From NCBI GenBank assembly GCA_034522175.1, contig JAXHLQ010000001.1:434001-498000 (forward strand): a stretch of DNA of 64,000 nt. The letters are read 5' to 3'. The stretch is from JAIPDZ01 sp034522175. Lineage in GTDB: Bacteria > Desulfobacterota > DSM-4660 > Desulfatiglandales > Desulfatiglandaceae. Within the stretch, counting starts at the first letter, position 1. Every line of letters starts with the position of its first letter. The notes under the pieces were generated by a model. That model worked only from the letters and a program-made list of their open reading frames with translations. It searched no databases and had not been told where the DNA came from. The position numbers and the translations under genes were made by a program. Below, piece after piece: positions 1 to 8,762 of this stretch.

Positions 1-957
1 ATGGCCCATCAGATCGTGACGGATCTCTTTGGCGCGGCGGACGGACACGGGATATTATTTAAAAAGGCCTGTCATATGATCGGTGTTCCCCATAAATTTC
101 GGGAAGCCGGGGGAGACCTCCCCCGACGGATCAGAGATTTCCGTGACCGGGGGATGGCCTCCGAAAACATGCGGATGCTGGAAAAGGTCCGAAAACTCCT
201 CTCTCTGGCGCGTTCGAAAAACGAGCATGAGGCATTTCTCGCCATGCAAAAGGCCAATGAACTGATTGAGAAGCACAACATCGACCGACTGGCGCAGGAT
301 CGCGCCTCGCAGTTGGTTTACGCCATCATCCATCACAAGAAGAAGCGGATCGAAAACTACCAGCGCAAGATCTGTCAAATCCTTCGGGAACACTTTTTTG
401 TGGATGTGATCTATTCCCGGCTCTACGATGCAGCCGATTGCCAGACCTACAAAACCATCGAGCTACTCGGTGCGGTCGAAAATGTCCGCATCGCCGAATA
501 TGTCTACCATTTTCTGATGCATCAGATGGAACGGCTCTGGGAGCGACATCGCCAAAAATCATTGAATCGGGTCGCCGGGACCAAGCGCTCTTACCGGCTG
601 GGCGTGTTGAAGGGGTTTCATGACAGACTGGACCGGGAGGCCAAAGACCGTCGACAGCATTACGCCCCTGAGGCGGACGGCCCGGACACCTTAAGCGCGC
701 TTATATGCACCAAAGATCCAAAATTAAATGCGTTCAGGCAAATGCGCTTTCCACGCCTTGTCAATTACAGATCCTCGGGAGCCAGAATCCACTATGACAC
801 CTTTCAAGCCGGCGTGACAGATGGCGAACGGGTCCGCATCCATAAAGGCTTAGAAAAAGGGACGGATACCGTGGAAACCTGCTCACAGATGGCCGATGAC
901 AGCGCATTTTTAGAAGGCCCCCGAAACAGGACAAACGGCATCAACAATTCAGCATAG
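1..957 (+). CDS. DUF2786 domain protein, 5' end uncertain
   Basis: The reading frame is open from the first base of the window to a TAG stop, so the true start may lie upstream; an internal ATG at 154 is another candidate. Residues about 57-95 match the DUF2786 signature (a KVRKLLSLA helix followed by a second helix rich in Ala and Glu ending in LIEKHNID). The remainder is charged, with several His/Arg-rich helices, and has no signal peptide or membrane segment. DUF2786 proteins have no established function; they are often found near mobile or metal-related genes. The gene is followed by a 240-base spacer before pyrB and is probably an independent unit. Family is fairly certain, function unknown. 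Confidence 0.75.
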   Translation: MAHQIVTDLFGAADGHGILFKKACHMIGVPHKFREAGGDLPRRIRDFRDRGMASENMRMLEKVRKLLSLARSKNEHEAFLAMQKANELIEKHNIDRLAQDRASQLVYAIIHHKKKRIENYQRKICQILREHFFVDVIYSRLYDAADCQTYKTIELLGAVENVRIAEYVYHFLMHQMERLWERHRQKSLNRVAGTKRSYRLGVLKGFHDRLDREAKDRRQHYAPEADGPDTLSALICTKDPKLNAFRQMRFPRLVNYRSSGARIHYDTFQAGVTDGERVRIHKGLEKGTDTVETCSQMADDSAFLEGPRNRTNGINNSA

Positions 958-1037
958 CCGGGCGAATGACGAATTCGGGGAACTTTAGGGGTTGTTTTTG
1001 ATCTCACTTTACAGTATTCTAATGCGTTAAGATCATG

Positions 1038-1065
1038 TTGAAAAATACTTCGAGGCCCAGATAAC
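1038..1065 (+). promoter_or_regulatory. candidate sigma70 promoter for pyrBC
   Basis: TTGAAA and GATAAC are separated by 16 bases, giving five and four matches to the -35 and -10 consensus. A weaker alternative is TTGTTT (992-997) with TATTCT (1015-1020) at 17 bases. Either would give a leader of at least 120 bases containing the terminator-like hairpin before pyrB. Judged by eye only. Confidence 0.35.
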
Positions 1066-1155
1066 CCTTTCAGTGTGATACGTTGGACGTTCCGATGCGT
1101 TTGAATTCGAGGCATGGACACAAGGCATGAACACCTCAGGTGAAAGAACATCAAT

Positions 1156-1189
1156 CCCCTTGTCTGGTCATCAGCAAGGGGTTTTTTTT
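1156..1189 (+). terminator. intrinsic terminator in the pyrB leader (possible attenuator)
   Basis: CCCCTTG (1156-1162) pairs with CAAGGGG (1175-1181) around a 12-base loop and is followed directly by eight T. The hairpin ends only 11 bases before the GTG start of pyrB, so transcription from an upstream promoter must read through it. That position fits an attenuator better than a terminator for the upstream gene, which stops 200 bases earlier. No leader peptide or PyrR-type binding loop was recognised. Confidence 0.7.
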
Positions 1190-1200
1190 GGGAGTTCACG

Positions 1201-2148
1201 GTGAATAAATTCGATCATAAACACCTGCTGAGTATGGATCCCTTATCCGTTGAGGATATCACCCTTATCCTGGACACTGCGGAGTCATTCAAGGCCATAT
1301 CCACACGGGAGATAAAGAAGGTGCCCACGTTACGGGGAAAGAGTGTGATCAATTTTTTCTATGAGCCCAGCACCCGGACACAAACCTCCTTCGATGTGGC
1401 GGCAAAGCGGCTCAGCGCGGACACCTTCAGCCTTTCGGCATCAACCAGCAGCATGGTGAAGGGGGAGACCCTCATTGACACGGCGAGAAATCTCCAGGCC
1501 ATGAAGCCCGACGTCATTGTCCTGAGGCATTCATCAAGCGGCGCCCCCCACATGCTCGCGAGGGAGGTGGACGCGAGCGTCATCAATGCCGGCGACGGGA
1601 TCAACGAACACCCCACGCAGGCCCTGCTCGATCTGTTTACCATTCGCGAAAAGAAAGGGCGAATCGAAGGGCTGAACATCGCCATCCTGGGGGATATCGC
1701 CCACAGCCGGGTGGCCCGATCCGACATCAAGGGACTCCTCAAAATGGGGGCTGATGTCACCGTTTCCGGACCCCCGACCATGATGCCGGTGGAAATGGCC
1801 TCCATGGGTGTCCATGTGGTGCACAACACGGCTGAGGCGATCCGGGACAAGGATGTGGTGATGCTGCTCCGCATTCAGCTGGAACGGGAGGGACCGGTAT
1901 GGGCCGGGTTTCCGAGTGTTCGTGAATACGCCACATTTTTCGGTCTGAACCGGACCCTGATGGAGCAGGCCAAAAAGGACGTGGTGTTGATGCATCCGGG
2001 CCCCATGAACCGGGGGGTCGAGATCACCTCCGAGGTGGCGGACAGCCCCTGTTCCGTGATTCTCGATCAGGTGACCAACGGCGTGGCCGTCCGCATGGCC
2101 ATATTGTATCTTTTGATTGGAGGCGCCAAGAGTGACAAAGTGGATTAA
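1201..2148 (+). CDS. pyrB: aspartate carbamoyltransferase catalytic subunit
   Basis: Condenses carbamoyl phosphate with aspartate to N-carbamoylaspartate, the committed step of pyrimidine synthesis in the cytoplasm. The 315-residue length is normal. The carbamoyl-phosphate loop STRT is at residues 57-60, HPTQALLD at 137-144, and the C-terminal HPGPMNRG signature at 265-272. The start is GTG preceded by GGGAG. No pyrI regulatory subunit gene is adjacent. The end overlaps pyrC by 17 bases, so the two are co-translated. An intrinsic terminator directly before the start codon suggests control by attenuation. Confidence 0.96.
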   Translation: MNKFDHKHLLSMDPLSVEDITLILDTAESFKAISTREIKKVPTLRGKSVINFFYEPSTRTQTSFDVAAKRLSADTFSLSASTSSMVKGETLIDTARNLQAMKPDVIVLRHSSSGAPHMLAREVDASVINAGDGINEHPTQALLDLFTIREKKGRIEGLNIAILGDIAHSRVARSDIKGLLKMGADVTVSGPPTMMPVEMASMGVHVVHNTAEAIRDKDVVMLLRIQLEREGPVWAGFPSVREYATFFGLNRTLMEQAKKDVVLMHPGPMNRGVEITSEVADSPCSVILDQVTNGVAVRMAILYLLIGGAKSDKVD

Positions 2149-3418
2149 AGACGGTGATATCGTTGATCCTGTGAATGGCACCGTGGAGAGGGGCGATCTG
2201 CTGGTCGAAAAGGGAAAGATCGCGGCCATCAAACCGGAAGGGACCCTGAACGATCCGGGGCCGGACGTAACGGTCATTGATGCCGCGGGAAAGCTGGTGA
2301 TACCGGGCCTGGTCGATATGCATGTCCACCTGAGGGAACCCGGGCATGAATACAAAGAGACGGTGATCACCGGGGCCAGGGCGGCGGCCGCCGGCGGGTT
2401 TACCGCCGTTGCCTGCATGCCCAACACAGACCCCCCCAATGACTGTCGGTCCGTGACGGAATTTATCCTGGAGCAGGCCCGGAAAGGCGGGACGGCGAGG
2501 GTGTTCCCCGTGGCTGCCATCACCCGCGGGCAGAGAGGTGAATCCCTCACCGATTTCGGCGACCTCAGGGCGGCCGGGGCGGTGGGCGTCTCAGACGATG
2601 GCCTTCCGGTGGTCAACGGCCAGGTCATGCGACGGGCCCTCGAATATGCCCATTACCACGGTCTAATGGTCATTTCCCATTCCGAGGACCTCCTGCTCAC
2701 GGGGGACGGCGTGATGCATGAGGGCGAAATCTCGACCCGGATCGGTCTCAGCGGCATCCCTGCCGCCAGCGAGGATATCATTGTCTACCGCGATATCTCC
2801 CTCGCCCGTCTCACCCGGTGTCCGGTTCACATTGCCCATGTCAGCACGGCCAATTCGGTTGAACTCATCCGGCGCGCCAAAGAAGAAGGCCTGCCGGTGA
2901 CGGCGGAGACGGCACCCCACTACTTCAGCCTCGATCACCGGGCGGTGGTGGGGTATGATACCCGTACCAAGGTGAAACCCCCGCTCAGGACCCCGGCGGA
3001 CGTCGATGCCGTCAAACAGGGACTGAAGGAGGGCGTCATCGATGCCATCGCCACGGATCATGCCCCTCACAGCACCCTGGAGAAGGATGTCGAATTTGAC
3101 CGGGCGGCCTTCGGCATGATCGGTCTCGAGACCGCACTGCCGCTGACCCTCAGGCTGGTGGATGAAGGGATCCTGACCCTTGTGGAGGCCATCGGCAAGC
3201 TATCCACCCATGGTGCAGAGATCCTGAACATCCCCGGCGGCCGGCTGATGGCGGGCGGACCTGCGGATCTCGCCATCGTGGACCCGGCCTGCGAGTATGT
3301 GTATGAAGAAGCAGACATCGTGTCCAAGAGCAAAAACTCTCCTTTCCTCGGAACCCCCATGAAGGGCAGAACCCAACTGACCATGGTTGGAGGTGAGATT
3401 GTCTGGGAACAGGCATAG
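2132..3418 (+). CDS. pyrC: dihydroorotase, class I
   Basis: Cyclises N-carbamoylaspartate to dihydroorotate in pyrimidine synthesis. The metal-binding HVHLREPG motif lies near residues 64-71 and a DHAPHS motif near residue 310, as in class I dihydroorotases of the amidohydrolase superfamily; the length of 428 residues is normal. I chose GTG at 2132 because GGAGG sits at 2119-2123, nine bases upstream; a TTG at 2117 would add five residues but lacks such a site. The frame overlaps the end of pyrB and, at its own 3' end, the start of the next gene. Confidence 0.95.
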   Translation: MTKWIKDGDIVDPVNGTVERGDLLVEKGKIAAIKPEGTLNDPGPDVTVIDAAGKLVIPGLVDMHVHLREPGHEYKETVITGARAAAAGGFTAVACMPNTDPPNDCRSVTEFILEQARKGGTARVFPVAAITRGQRGESLTDFGDLRAAGAVGVSDDGLPVVNGQVMRRALEYAHYHGLMVISHSEDLLLTGDGVMHEGEISTRIGLSGIPAASEDIIVYRDISLARLTRCPVHIAHVSTANSVELIRRAKEEGLPVTAETAPHYFSLDHRAVVGYDTRTKVKPPLRTPADVDAVKQGLKEGVIDAIATDHAPHSTLEKDVEFDRAAFGMIGLETALPLTLRLVDEGILTLVEAIGKLSTHGAEILNIPGGRLMAGGPADLAIVDPACEYVYEEADIVSKSKNSPFLGTPMKGRTQLTMVGGEIVWEQA

Positions 3419-4793
3419 TATCCTGGTGGTGGACGACCAGAAAAGCATGCGGGAATTTTTGGAAATCATGCTGAATAAAGAGGGCTATCAGGTGACCACC
3501 GCCGAGGACGGCGAGGCCGTATCGCCGCTCATGGAAAAGGACCATTTTGATCTGGTCATTACCGATATTCGGATGAGGGATGTCAATGGCATCGACGTCC
3601 TGAAACAGGTCAAGGCACTCAATCAGGAGACCACGGTGATTTTGATTTCTGCCTATGCCACTGCTGAAATCGCAGTGGAAGCCATGAAAGAAGGCGCCTT
3701 TGATTATATTCCTAAACCATTCAAGGTCAATGACTTCAAGAAAATTGTGGCCGATGCCCTCAAAACCAAAAAGGATGCCGCTCCGAGAACAGCGCCCGAA
3801 AAAATCCGGATGCACTTTGGCCTGCTCATCGGCGAAAGTCCCCAGATGAAACGGGTGTATGACCTGATCGAGCGCGTCTCAAAGACAAGAAGCAATGTGC
3901 TGATCACCGGCGAAAGCGGTACCGGGAAAGAACTGGTGGCCAAGGCCATCCACCAACTGAGTGAAAGACGGGACAACCCCTTCGTGGTCATCAACTGTGC
4001 CGGCATCCCTGAGAACCTCATTGAAAGCGAACTGTTCGGGTACAAGAAGGGGGCATTTACCGGGGCCCTTGGGGACAAAGAGGGATTGTTTGATGTGGCC
4101 GACGGGGGCACCGTCTTCCTTGACGAGGTGGGCGAGCTTCCGCCCATCATTCAGGTCAAACTGTTAAGGGTCATCCAGGAAAAGACCTTCACCTCAGTGG
4201 GCGGCACCGAATCCAAGACCGTGGATGTCCGCCTCATCTTAGCCACCAACAAAAATCTCGAAGCAGAGGTCGTGGGTGGGAATTTCCGCGAGGACCTCTA
4301 TTTTCGCCTCAATGTCCTTCCCATCTTTATCCCCCCCTTGAGGGAAAGACCCGGAGACCTTCGTCTCCTGGCCCCCTGTTTTTTAGAAAAATATTCCGTG
4401 GAACTGGGAAAGGATATCCGGAAGATCTCCGCCTATGCCATGGATATCCTCGAGAAATATGCATTTCCCGGTAATGTGAGAGAACTGGAAAACATCGTGG
4501 AACGGAGTGTGGTGCTGGAGGCCTCCAATATCATCCTTCCGGAAAGCCTTGCCCTGGCCGGTCTGAGAGACGGCAAAGGAACGCAACGACAGCGGCGCAC
4601 CGATCTCGGGGTTGAGGGCATTCAACTGGACGATGTGATGGCCGAGATTGAAAGGGACTATATCATGCAGGCGCTGGAGCTGACCCGGGGCTCAAAACAA
4701 CGGGCCGCAAAACTCCTCGGGATCAGCCTCCGCTCCTTTCGATACCGATTGGAAAAACTGAATATTTCGGATAAGGCAATCGATGACGCATAG
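3399..4793 (+). CDS. sigma54-dependent response regulator, NtrC family
   Basis: Three-domain bacterial enhancer-binding protein. An N-terminal receiver (residues about 5-120) carries the phospho-acceptor Asp in ITDIRM. The central AAA+ domain has Walker A GESGTGKE and the sigma54-contact loop GAFTGA, and a C-terminal Fis-type helix-turn-helix ends the protein. It would activate RNA polymerase-sigma54 at unknown targets. The start is ambiguous: TTG at 3399 is five bases after GGAGG (3389-3393), while TTG 3387 or GTG 3393 would be longer. It overlaps the end of pyrC by 20 bases, an unusual pairing, and no cognate kinase is adjacent. Confidence 0.92.
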   Translation: MSGNRHSILVVDDQKSMREFLEIMLNKEGYQVTTAEDGEAVSPLMEKDHFDLVITDIRMRDVNGIDVLKQVKALNQETTVILISAYATAEIAVEAMKEGAFDYIPKPFKVNDFKKIVADALKTKKDAAPRTAPEKIRMHFGLLIGESPQMKRVYDLIERVSKTRSNVLITGESGTGKELVAKAIHQLSERRDNPFVVINCAGIPENLIESELFGYKKGAFTGALGDKEGLFDVADGGTVFLDEVGELPPIIQVKLLRVIQEKTFTSVGGTESKTVDVRLILATNKNLEAEVVGGNFREDLYFRLNVLPIFIPPLRERPGDLRLLAPCFLEKYSVELGKDIRKISAYAMDILEKYAFPGNVRELENIVERSVVLEASNIILPESLALAGLRDGKGTQRQRRTDLGVEGIQLDDVMAEIERDYIMQALELTRGSKQRAAKLLGISLRSFRYRLEKLNISDKAIDDA

Positions 4794-4830
4794 CGCCTGT
4801 GTTTCTTCTAAGCCAAGGTGACCATAACAT

Positions 4831-6359
4831 ATGTCAGCGAAGATTTTCAGTAGCGCCGTAGTCGGCATCGACGCCTATGTGGTCGAAGTGGAGGTGGACA
4901 TCGCGCAGGGGCTCCCCTCTTTTTCCACGGTCGGCCTCCCCGAGGGGGCGGTCAGGGAGAGCAAGGAACGGGTCAAGGCCGCCATAAAAAATGCCGGATA
5001 TCACTTCCCATCCGATAGAATCACGGTGAACCTTGCACCTGCGGACATCAAAAAAGAGGGCTTGGCATTCGACTTACCCATGGCCCTGGGCATATGGGGG
5101 CCACCTCCCTCTTTCCGAGGGATGCCTGTGCGGAGCGGATGTTTTTGGGAGAACTGGCTTTAGACGGCCTCATCCGACCCATAAAGGGTGCACTCCCCAT
5201 AGCCATTACTGCGAAAAATCTCGGTTTTAAGGGTCTTTTCCTCCCATCGGAAAACGCCCCCGAAGCAGCCGTGGTGGAAGGCATTGAGATCTACCCCGTG
5301 GAAAACCTCTCTCAGGTCGTGGGGGCACTCAGGGGTATCCAATCGATACCCGCGCTCCATATTGCGGTGGAAACCCTCTTTCAAAAAAGAGATTCCGAGA
5401 TCGATTTCAGGGATATCCATGGCCAGGAAAATGCCAAACGGGCCATGGAGATTGCAGCGGCCGGGGCGCACAATCTCATCATGATCGGCCCCCCCGGCTC
5501 GGGCAAAACCATGCTGGCCAAACGACTCGCCACGATTCTGCCGGATCTGAGTTTTGAGGAATCCCTGGAAACATCCAAGATATACAGCGTCCTGGGACTT
5601 ATGCCGAAGGGGCAGGGTCTCATTACGATCCGTCCGTTTCAGGCCCCTCATCATACCGTCTCGGATGCCGGCCTCATCGGCGGGGGTCAAAACCCCAAGC
5701 CCGGCCAGGTGAGCCTCTCTCACAATGGTGTGCTCTTCCTGGATGAACTCCCCGAGTTCAGGAGAAATGTGCTGGAGGTCCTCAGACAACCCATGGAGGA
5801 CGGACAGGTGACCATATCGAGGGCCAATTCAACGGTCTCCTATCCCGCCCAGTTCATGCTGGTGGCTGCCATGAACCCATGCCCCTGTGGTTTTCTCGGG
5901 GACACCAAACGGGAGTGCACCTGCAGCTATGTCCAGATTCAGCGGTACCGCTCAAAAATCTCCGGGCCGCTGCTGGACCGGATCGACCTTCATCTCGATG
6001 TACCGGCAGTGCCCTACCGGGATCTGGCATCCACAAACGGGGGGGCAAGCTCAAATGAGATCCTCGAGCGGGTCATCCATGCCAGGGCCATACAAAGAAA
6101 CCGATTCACCCGGACCAAAATCCTCACCAATGCCCGCATGAACAGCCGTCACCTGAAACAGTTCTGCGGCATAGATGCTGAATCGAGCACCCTCCTTGAA
6201 AAGGCCATGGACCGTTTTGGACTCAGTGCCAGGGCCCATGCCCGAATCCTGAAGATCGCCCGCACCATCGCCGACCTGGCCCAAAGCTTAGACATCCGCG
6301 CCCCCCACATTGCCGAGGCCATTCAGTACCGGACGCTGGACAGGAAAAACCTGAGATAA
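4831..6359 (+). pseudogene. comM: Mg chelatase-like ATPase ComM/YifB, one frameshift
   Basis: ComM (YifB) is an AAA+ helicase that promotes branch migration during natural transformation. The N-terminal part (4831 to about 5093) has the typical Lon-like start with GLPEGAVRESKERV. The rest (from about 5094) has Walker A GPPGSGKT, the Mg-chelatase AAA domain and the C-terminal helical domain, but lies in another frame. The junction GGCATATGGGGGCC reads as GI then MGATS if one base is restored after GGCAT, so a single-base deletion near 5092-5094 is the simplest explanation. Restored length is about 509 residues, normal for the family. A start site with AAGGTGA precedes ATG 4831. Confidence 0.9.
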
Positions 6360-6394
6360 GTCATCAAAGCCTTTCCAAATACCGACGCAGGAGA

Positions 6395-6697
6395 TTGACA
6401 GTCCGTCATGAACGCCGTATAAGCTATCTTCCATTGATCCAACCGAGTGCGAACCCAATGATGAACATCAAATCGAGCCATATTTCCCTCGCCGGCAAAT
6501 GGGCCACCTATTATATCCTCATCGGGTTTTTCTCCGCACTGGGCAAGATTTCTTCAGGTGATTTCGCTATCCTGCCCGTGATCAATCCCAAAGATGGGAC
6601 CGTTCTCGGTATCATCAGCCGGAGTGATATTCTGAGAACCCTTCACCGGTCCATCTCGAGGCAGGACCCGTTCATCCATCAGGAGTCGAACAAATGA
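6395..6697 (+). pseudogene. CBS-domain fragment
   Basis: A 100-residue frame with no good ribosome site. The stretch SSGDFAILPVINPKDGTVLG followed by IISRSDILRTLHRSI is the second half of a CBS domain, as at the C-terminus of CLC channels and other CBS proteins. The preceding 50 residues match nothing I recognise and no first half of the CBS fold is present. It therefore looks like the 3' remnant of a larger gene. The stop overlaps the start of the response regulator at 6694 by four bases, so it may still be translated and coupled. Start could also be ATG 6458. Confidence 0.5.
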
Positions 6698-7368
6698 GAA
6701 TACTCGTAGTGGAAGACGACCAGAAAATCGCCTCCTTTGTCTCGAAGGGATTGAAAGAAGCCGGGTTTGCCGTGGACGTGGCCCCGGACGGGGTGGATGG
6801 CCTTCATCTCGGTCTCAGCGAACCCTACGACGTGCTGGTGGTGGACCTCATGCTCCCCGGCCTGGACGGCCTCTCCCTCATCGAACGGCTTCGCAAGAAG
6901 GGCATCCAGACCCCCGTACTCATCCTGAGCGCCAAAAGGCGCGTGGACGATCGGATCAAGGGGCTTCAAACGGGCGGCGATGACTACATGACCAAACCCT
7001 TTTCCTTTTCCGAACTCCTGGCCCGCATCCAGGCCCTGATCCGGCGGGCCACCCAGGTCGCTGAGCCGGCCACCCTTTCCACCGGCGATCTTCGCATGGA
7101 CCTCTTAACCCGGGAGGTGGTGCGGGAGGAGGAGCGCATCACACTCCCCGCCCGTGAGTTTTCGCTTCTGGAATACCTCATGCGCAACGAGGGACGGATT
7201 GTGTCCAAAACCGCCATTTTGGAGCATGTCTACGATTACAGCTTCGACCCGCAGACCAATGTGGTGGATGTTCTGGTCTGCCGGCTCAGGAACAAGATCG
7301 ACAAGGATTTTGATCAAAAATTGATTCAGACGGTTCGCGGAATGGGATATGTTCTCAAATCGGAGTGA
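6694..7368 (+). CDS. OmpR/CusR-type response regulator
   Basis: Two-domain transcriptional regulator of 224 residues. The receiver has the acidic pair EDD at 7-9, phospho-acceptor Asp51 (VVDLMLPGLDG) and the conserved Lys in TKPF; an OmpR winged helix follows from about residue 128, ending VRGMGYVL. The pattern is closest to the CusR/CopR/IrlR heavy-metal group, but the signal cannot be read from sequence. AGGAG lies eight bases before the ATG. It overlaps the following kinase gene by 20 bases, so the pair is one unit. Confidence 0.93.
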   Translation: MRILVVEDDQKIASFVSKGLKEAGFAVDVAPDGVDGLHLGLSEPYDVLVVDLMLPGLDGLSLIERLRKKGIQTPVLILSAKRRVDDRIKGLQTGGDDYMTKPFSFSELLARIQALIRRATQVAEPATLSTGDLRMDLLTREVVREEERITLPAREFSLLEYLMRNEGRIVSKTAILEHVYDYSFDPQTNVVDVLVCRLRNKIDKDFDQKLIQTVRGMGYVLKSE

Positions 7369-8752
7369 CAAGCCGGGCATCTCATTCAGCATGAAGCTGA
7401 GTCTCATGTATGCCCTCTTCTTTGCGGTGAGCGCCGTGGGCCTTTTTGCAGTGGCGTACTACCTCATTGAAGGCTTTGCAGAACAGCGGGAGCGGGAGAT
7501 GATCCGCGATCGGATCGAGGAATACCGGGCCTGGTATATGGAAGGGGGCCTTCGTGCCCTCGAGGCCCGGTTTGAACGACAGACGAATCGATCTTTGGAT
7601 ATCTTCTTTGTCCGGGTTGTGGGTCCATTGAACCAGGTCCTCTTTGTGAGCATCCCCGAAGGGATTGAAGGGCTTGACCCGGGACAGTTAAAGGCATTTA
7701 CCCCGACTGGAGAAGACCTGTGGGTCTCCATTCGGGACCGCGCCAGGAAAAGCGCCTGGACCCTGGGCATGGCCCCCCTGCCCGGCGGGCTCACCCTGCA
7801 GGTGGGAAAGAGCACCACCGAGGTCCATGAACTCTTATCCTATTTTCAGCGCATCTTTGTCGTCTTTGTCATCCCCATCCTCATTCTCGCCGTGGTCGGC
7901 GGCGGAATGATGACCTTCCGTGCCATTCGTCCCATACGGCGCCTGATTCACACGGTTCGCCACATCCTGAAAACCGGCGAGACGAGCAGGCGGGTGGCGG
8001 TCAAAACCGAACGGGGGGAAATGAATGAACTGGTGGGCCTTTTCAATCAGTTGCTGGATCGCAACGATGCCCTTATCCAGGCCATGCACAATTCTCTCGA
8101 TAATGTGGCCCACGACCTGCGCACACCCATGACCCGTCTCAGGGGGACCGCAGAACTGGCCCTCCAGACGCCAAATAACGCTCATGCCTGCCGGGAAGCC
8201 CTCGCCGACTGCATGGAAGAATCTGAAAGGGTCCTGACCATGCTCAACACGCTCATGGATGTGGGCGAGGCCGAAACCGGGGCGATGCGTCTGAAACGGG
8301 TGCCGGTCGATGTTCCGGAGATGATCCAACACATCGTGGACCTCTATGAGGTGGTGGCGGAAGAAAGCGGGGTCACCATTCACACCGACATCCCCGAGGG
8401 ACTGGTCATACAGGCGGATCGCACACGGCTGCAGCAGGTGGTGGCCAACCTTATGGACAACGCCCTTAAATATATCGGGAACGGACAGGAGATTACCATT
8501 TCCGCAACGCTAAGTGATCAGACCGCAATTCTCTCAATCACCGATGACGGACTCGGAATCGGCCCCAGCGACATCAACCGGATCTGGGACCGCCTCTATC
8601 GGGAAGACCGCAGCCGTTCCAAAAGGGGATTGGGTCTGGGATTGAGTTTTGTAAAAGCCATTGTTGAAGCCCACGGGGGTACCGTGAGTGTAGAGAGCCG
8701 GGTCAATCAGGGGGCCACATTTACCATTCGCCTACCCATCAAACCAACATAG
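7349..8752 (+). CDS. sensor histidine kinase, partner of the upstream regulator
   Basis: Inner-membrane kinase of 467 residues. Membrane helices at about residues 15-40 and 168-190 bracket a periplasmic sensor of about 125 residues. A HAMP segment follows, then a HisKA domain with phospho-acceptor His255 in HDLRTP. The ATPase domain shows N box NLMDNALKYI, DDGLGIG and a GLGLGLSF lid. The architecture is that of CusS-like sensors. It starts inside the regulator gene, and the order regulator then kinase is typical of this family. Ligand unknown. Confidence 0.93.
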   Translation: MFSNRSDKPGISFSMKLSLMYALFFAVSAVGLFAVAYYLIEGFAEQREREMIRDRIEEYRAWYMEGGLRALEARFERQTNRSLDIFFVRVVGPLNQVLFVSIPEGIEGLDPGQLKAFTPTGEDLWVSIRDRARKSAWTLGMAPLPGGLTLQVGKSTTEVHELLSYFQRIFVVFVIPILILAVVGGGMMTFRAIRPIRRLIHTVRHILKTGETSRRVAVKTERGEMNELVGLFNQLLDRNDALIQAMHNSLDNVAHDLRTPMTRLRGTAELALQTPNNAHACREALADCMEESERVLTMLNTLMDVGEAETGAMRLKRVPVDVPEMIQHIVDLYEVVAEESGVTIHTDIPEGLVIQADRTRLQQVVANLMDNALKYIGNGQEITISATLSDQTAILSITDDGLGIGPSDINRIWDRLYREDRSRSKRGLGLGLSFVKAIVEAHGGTVSVESRVNQGATFTIRLPIKPT

Positions 8753-8762
8753 AGGAAAGGCC

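Noticed and set aside
4831..5163. Programmed frameshifting in comM, lepA or other broken genes
   Set aside because: No slippery heptamer with a following structure was seen, and the breaks are spread over many unrelated genes.
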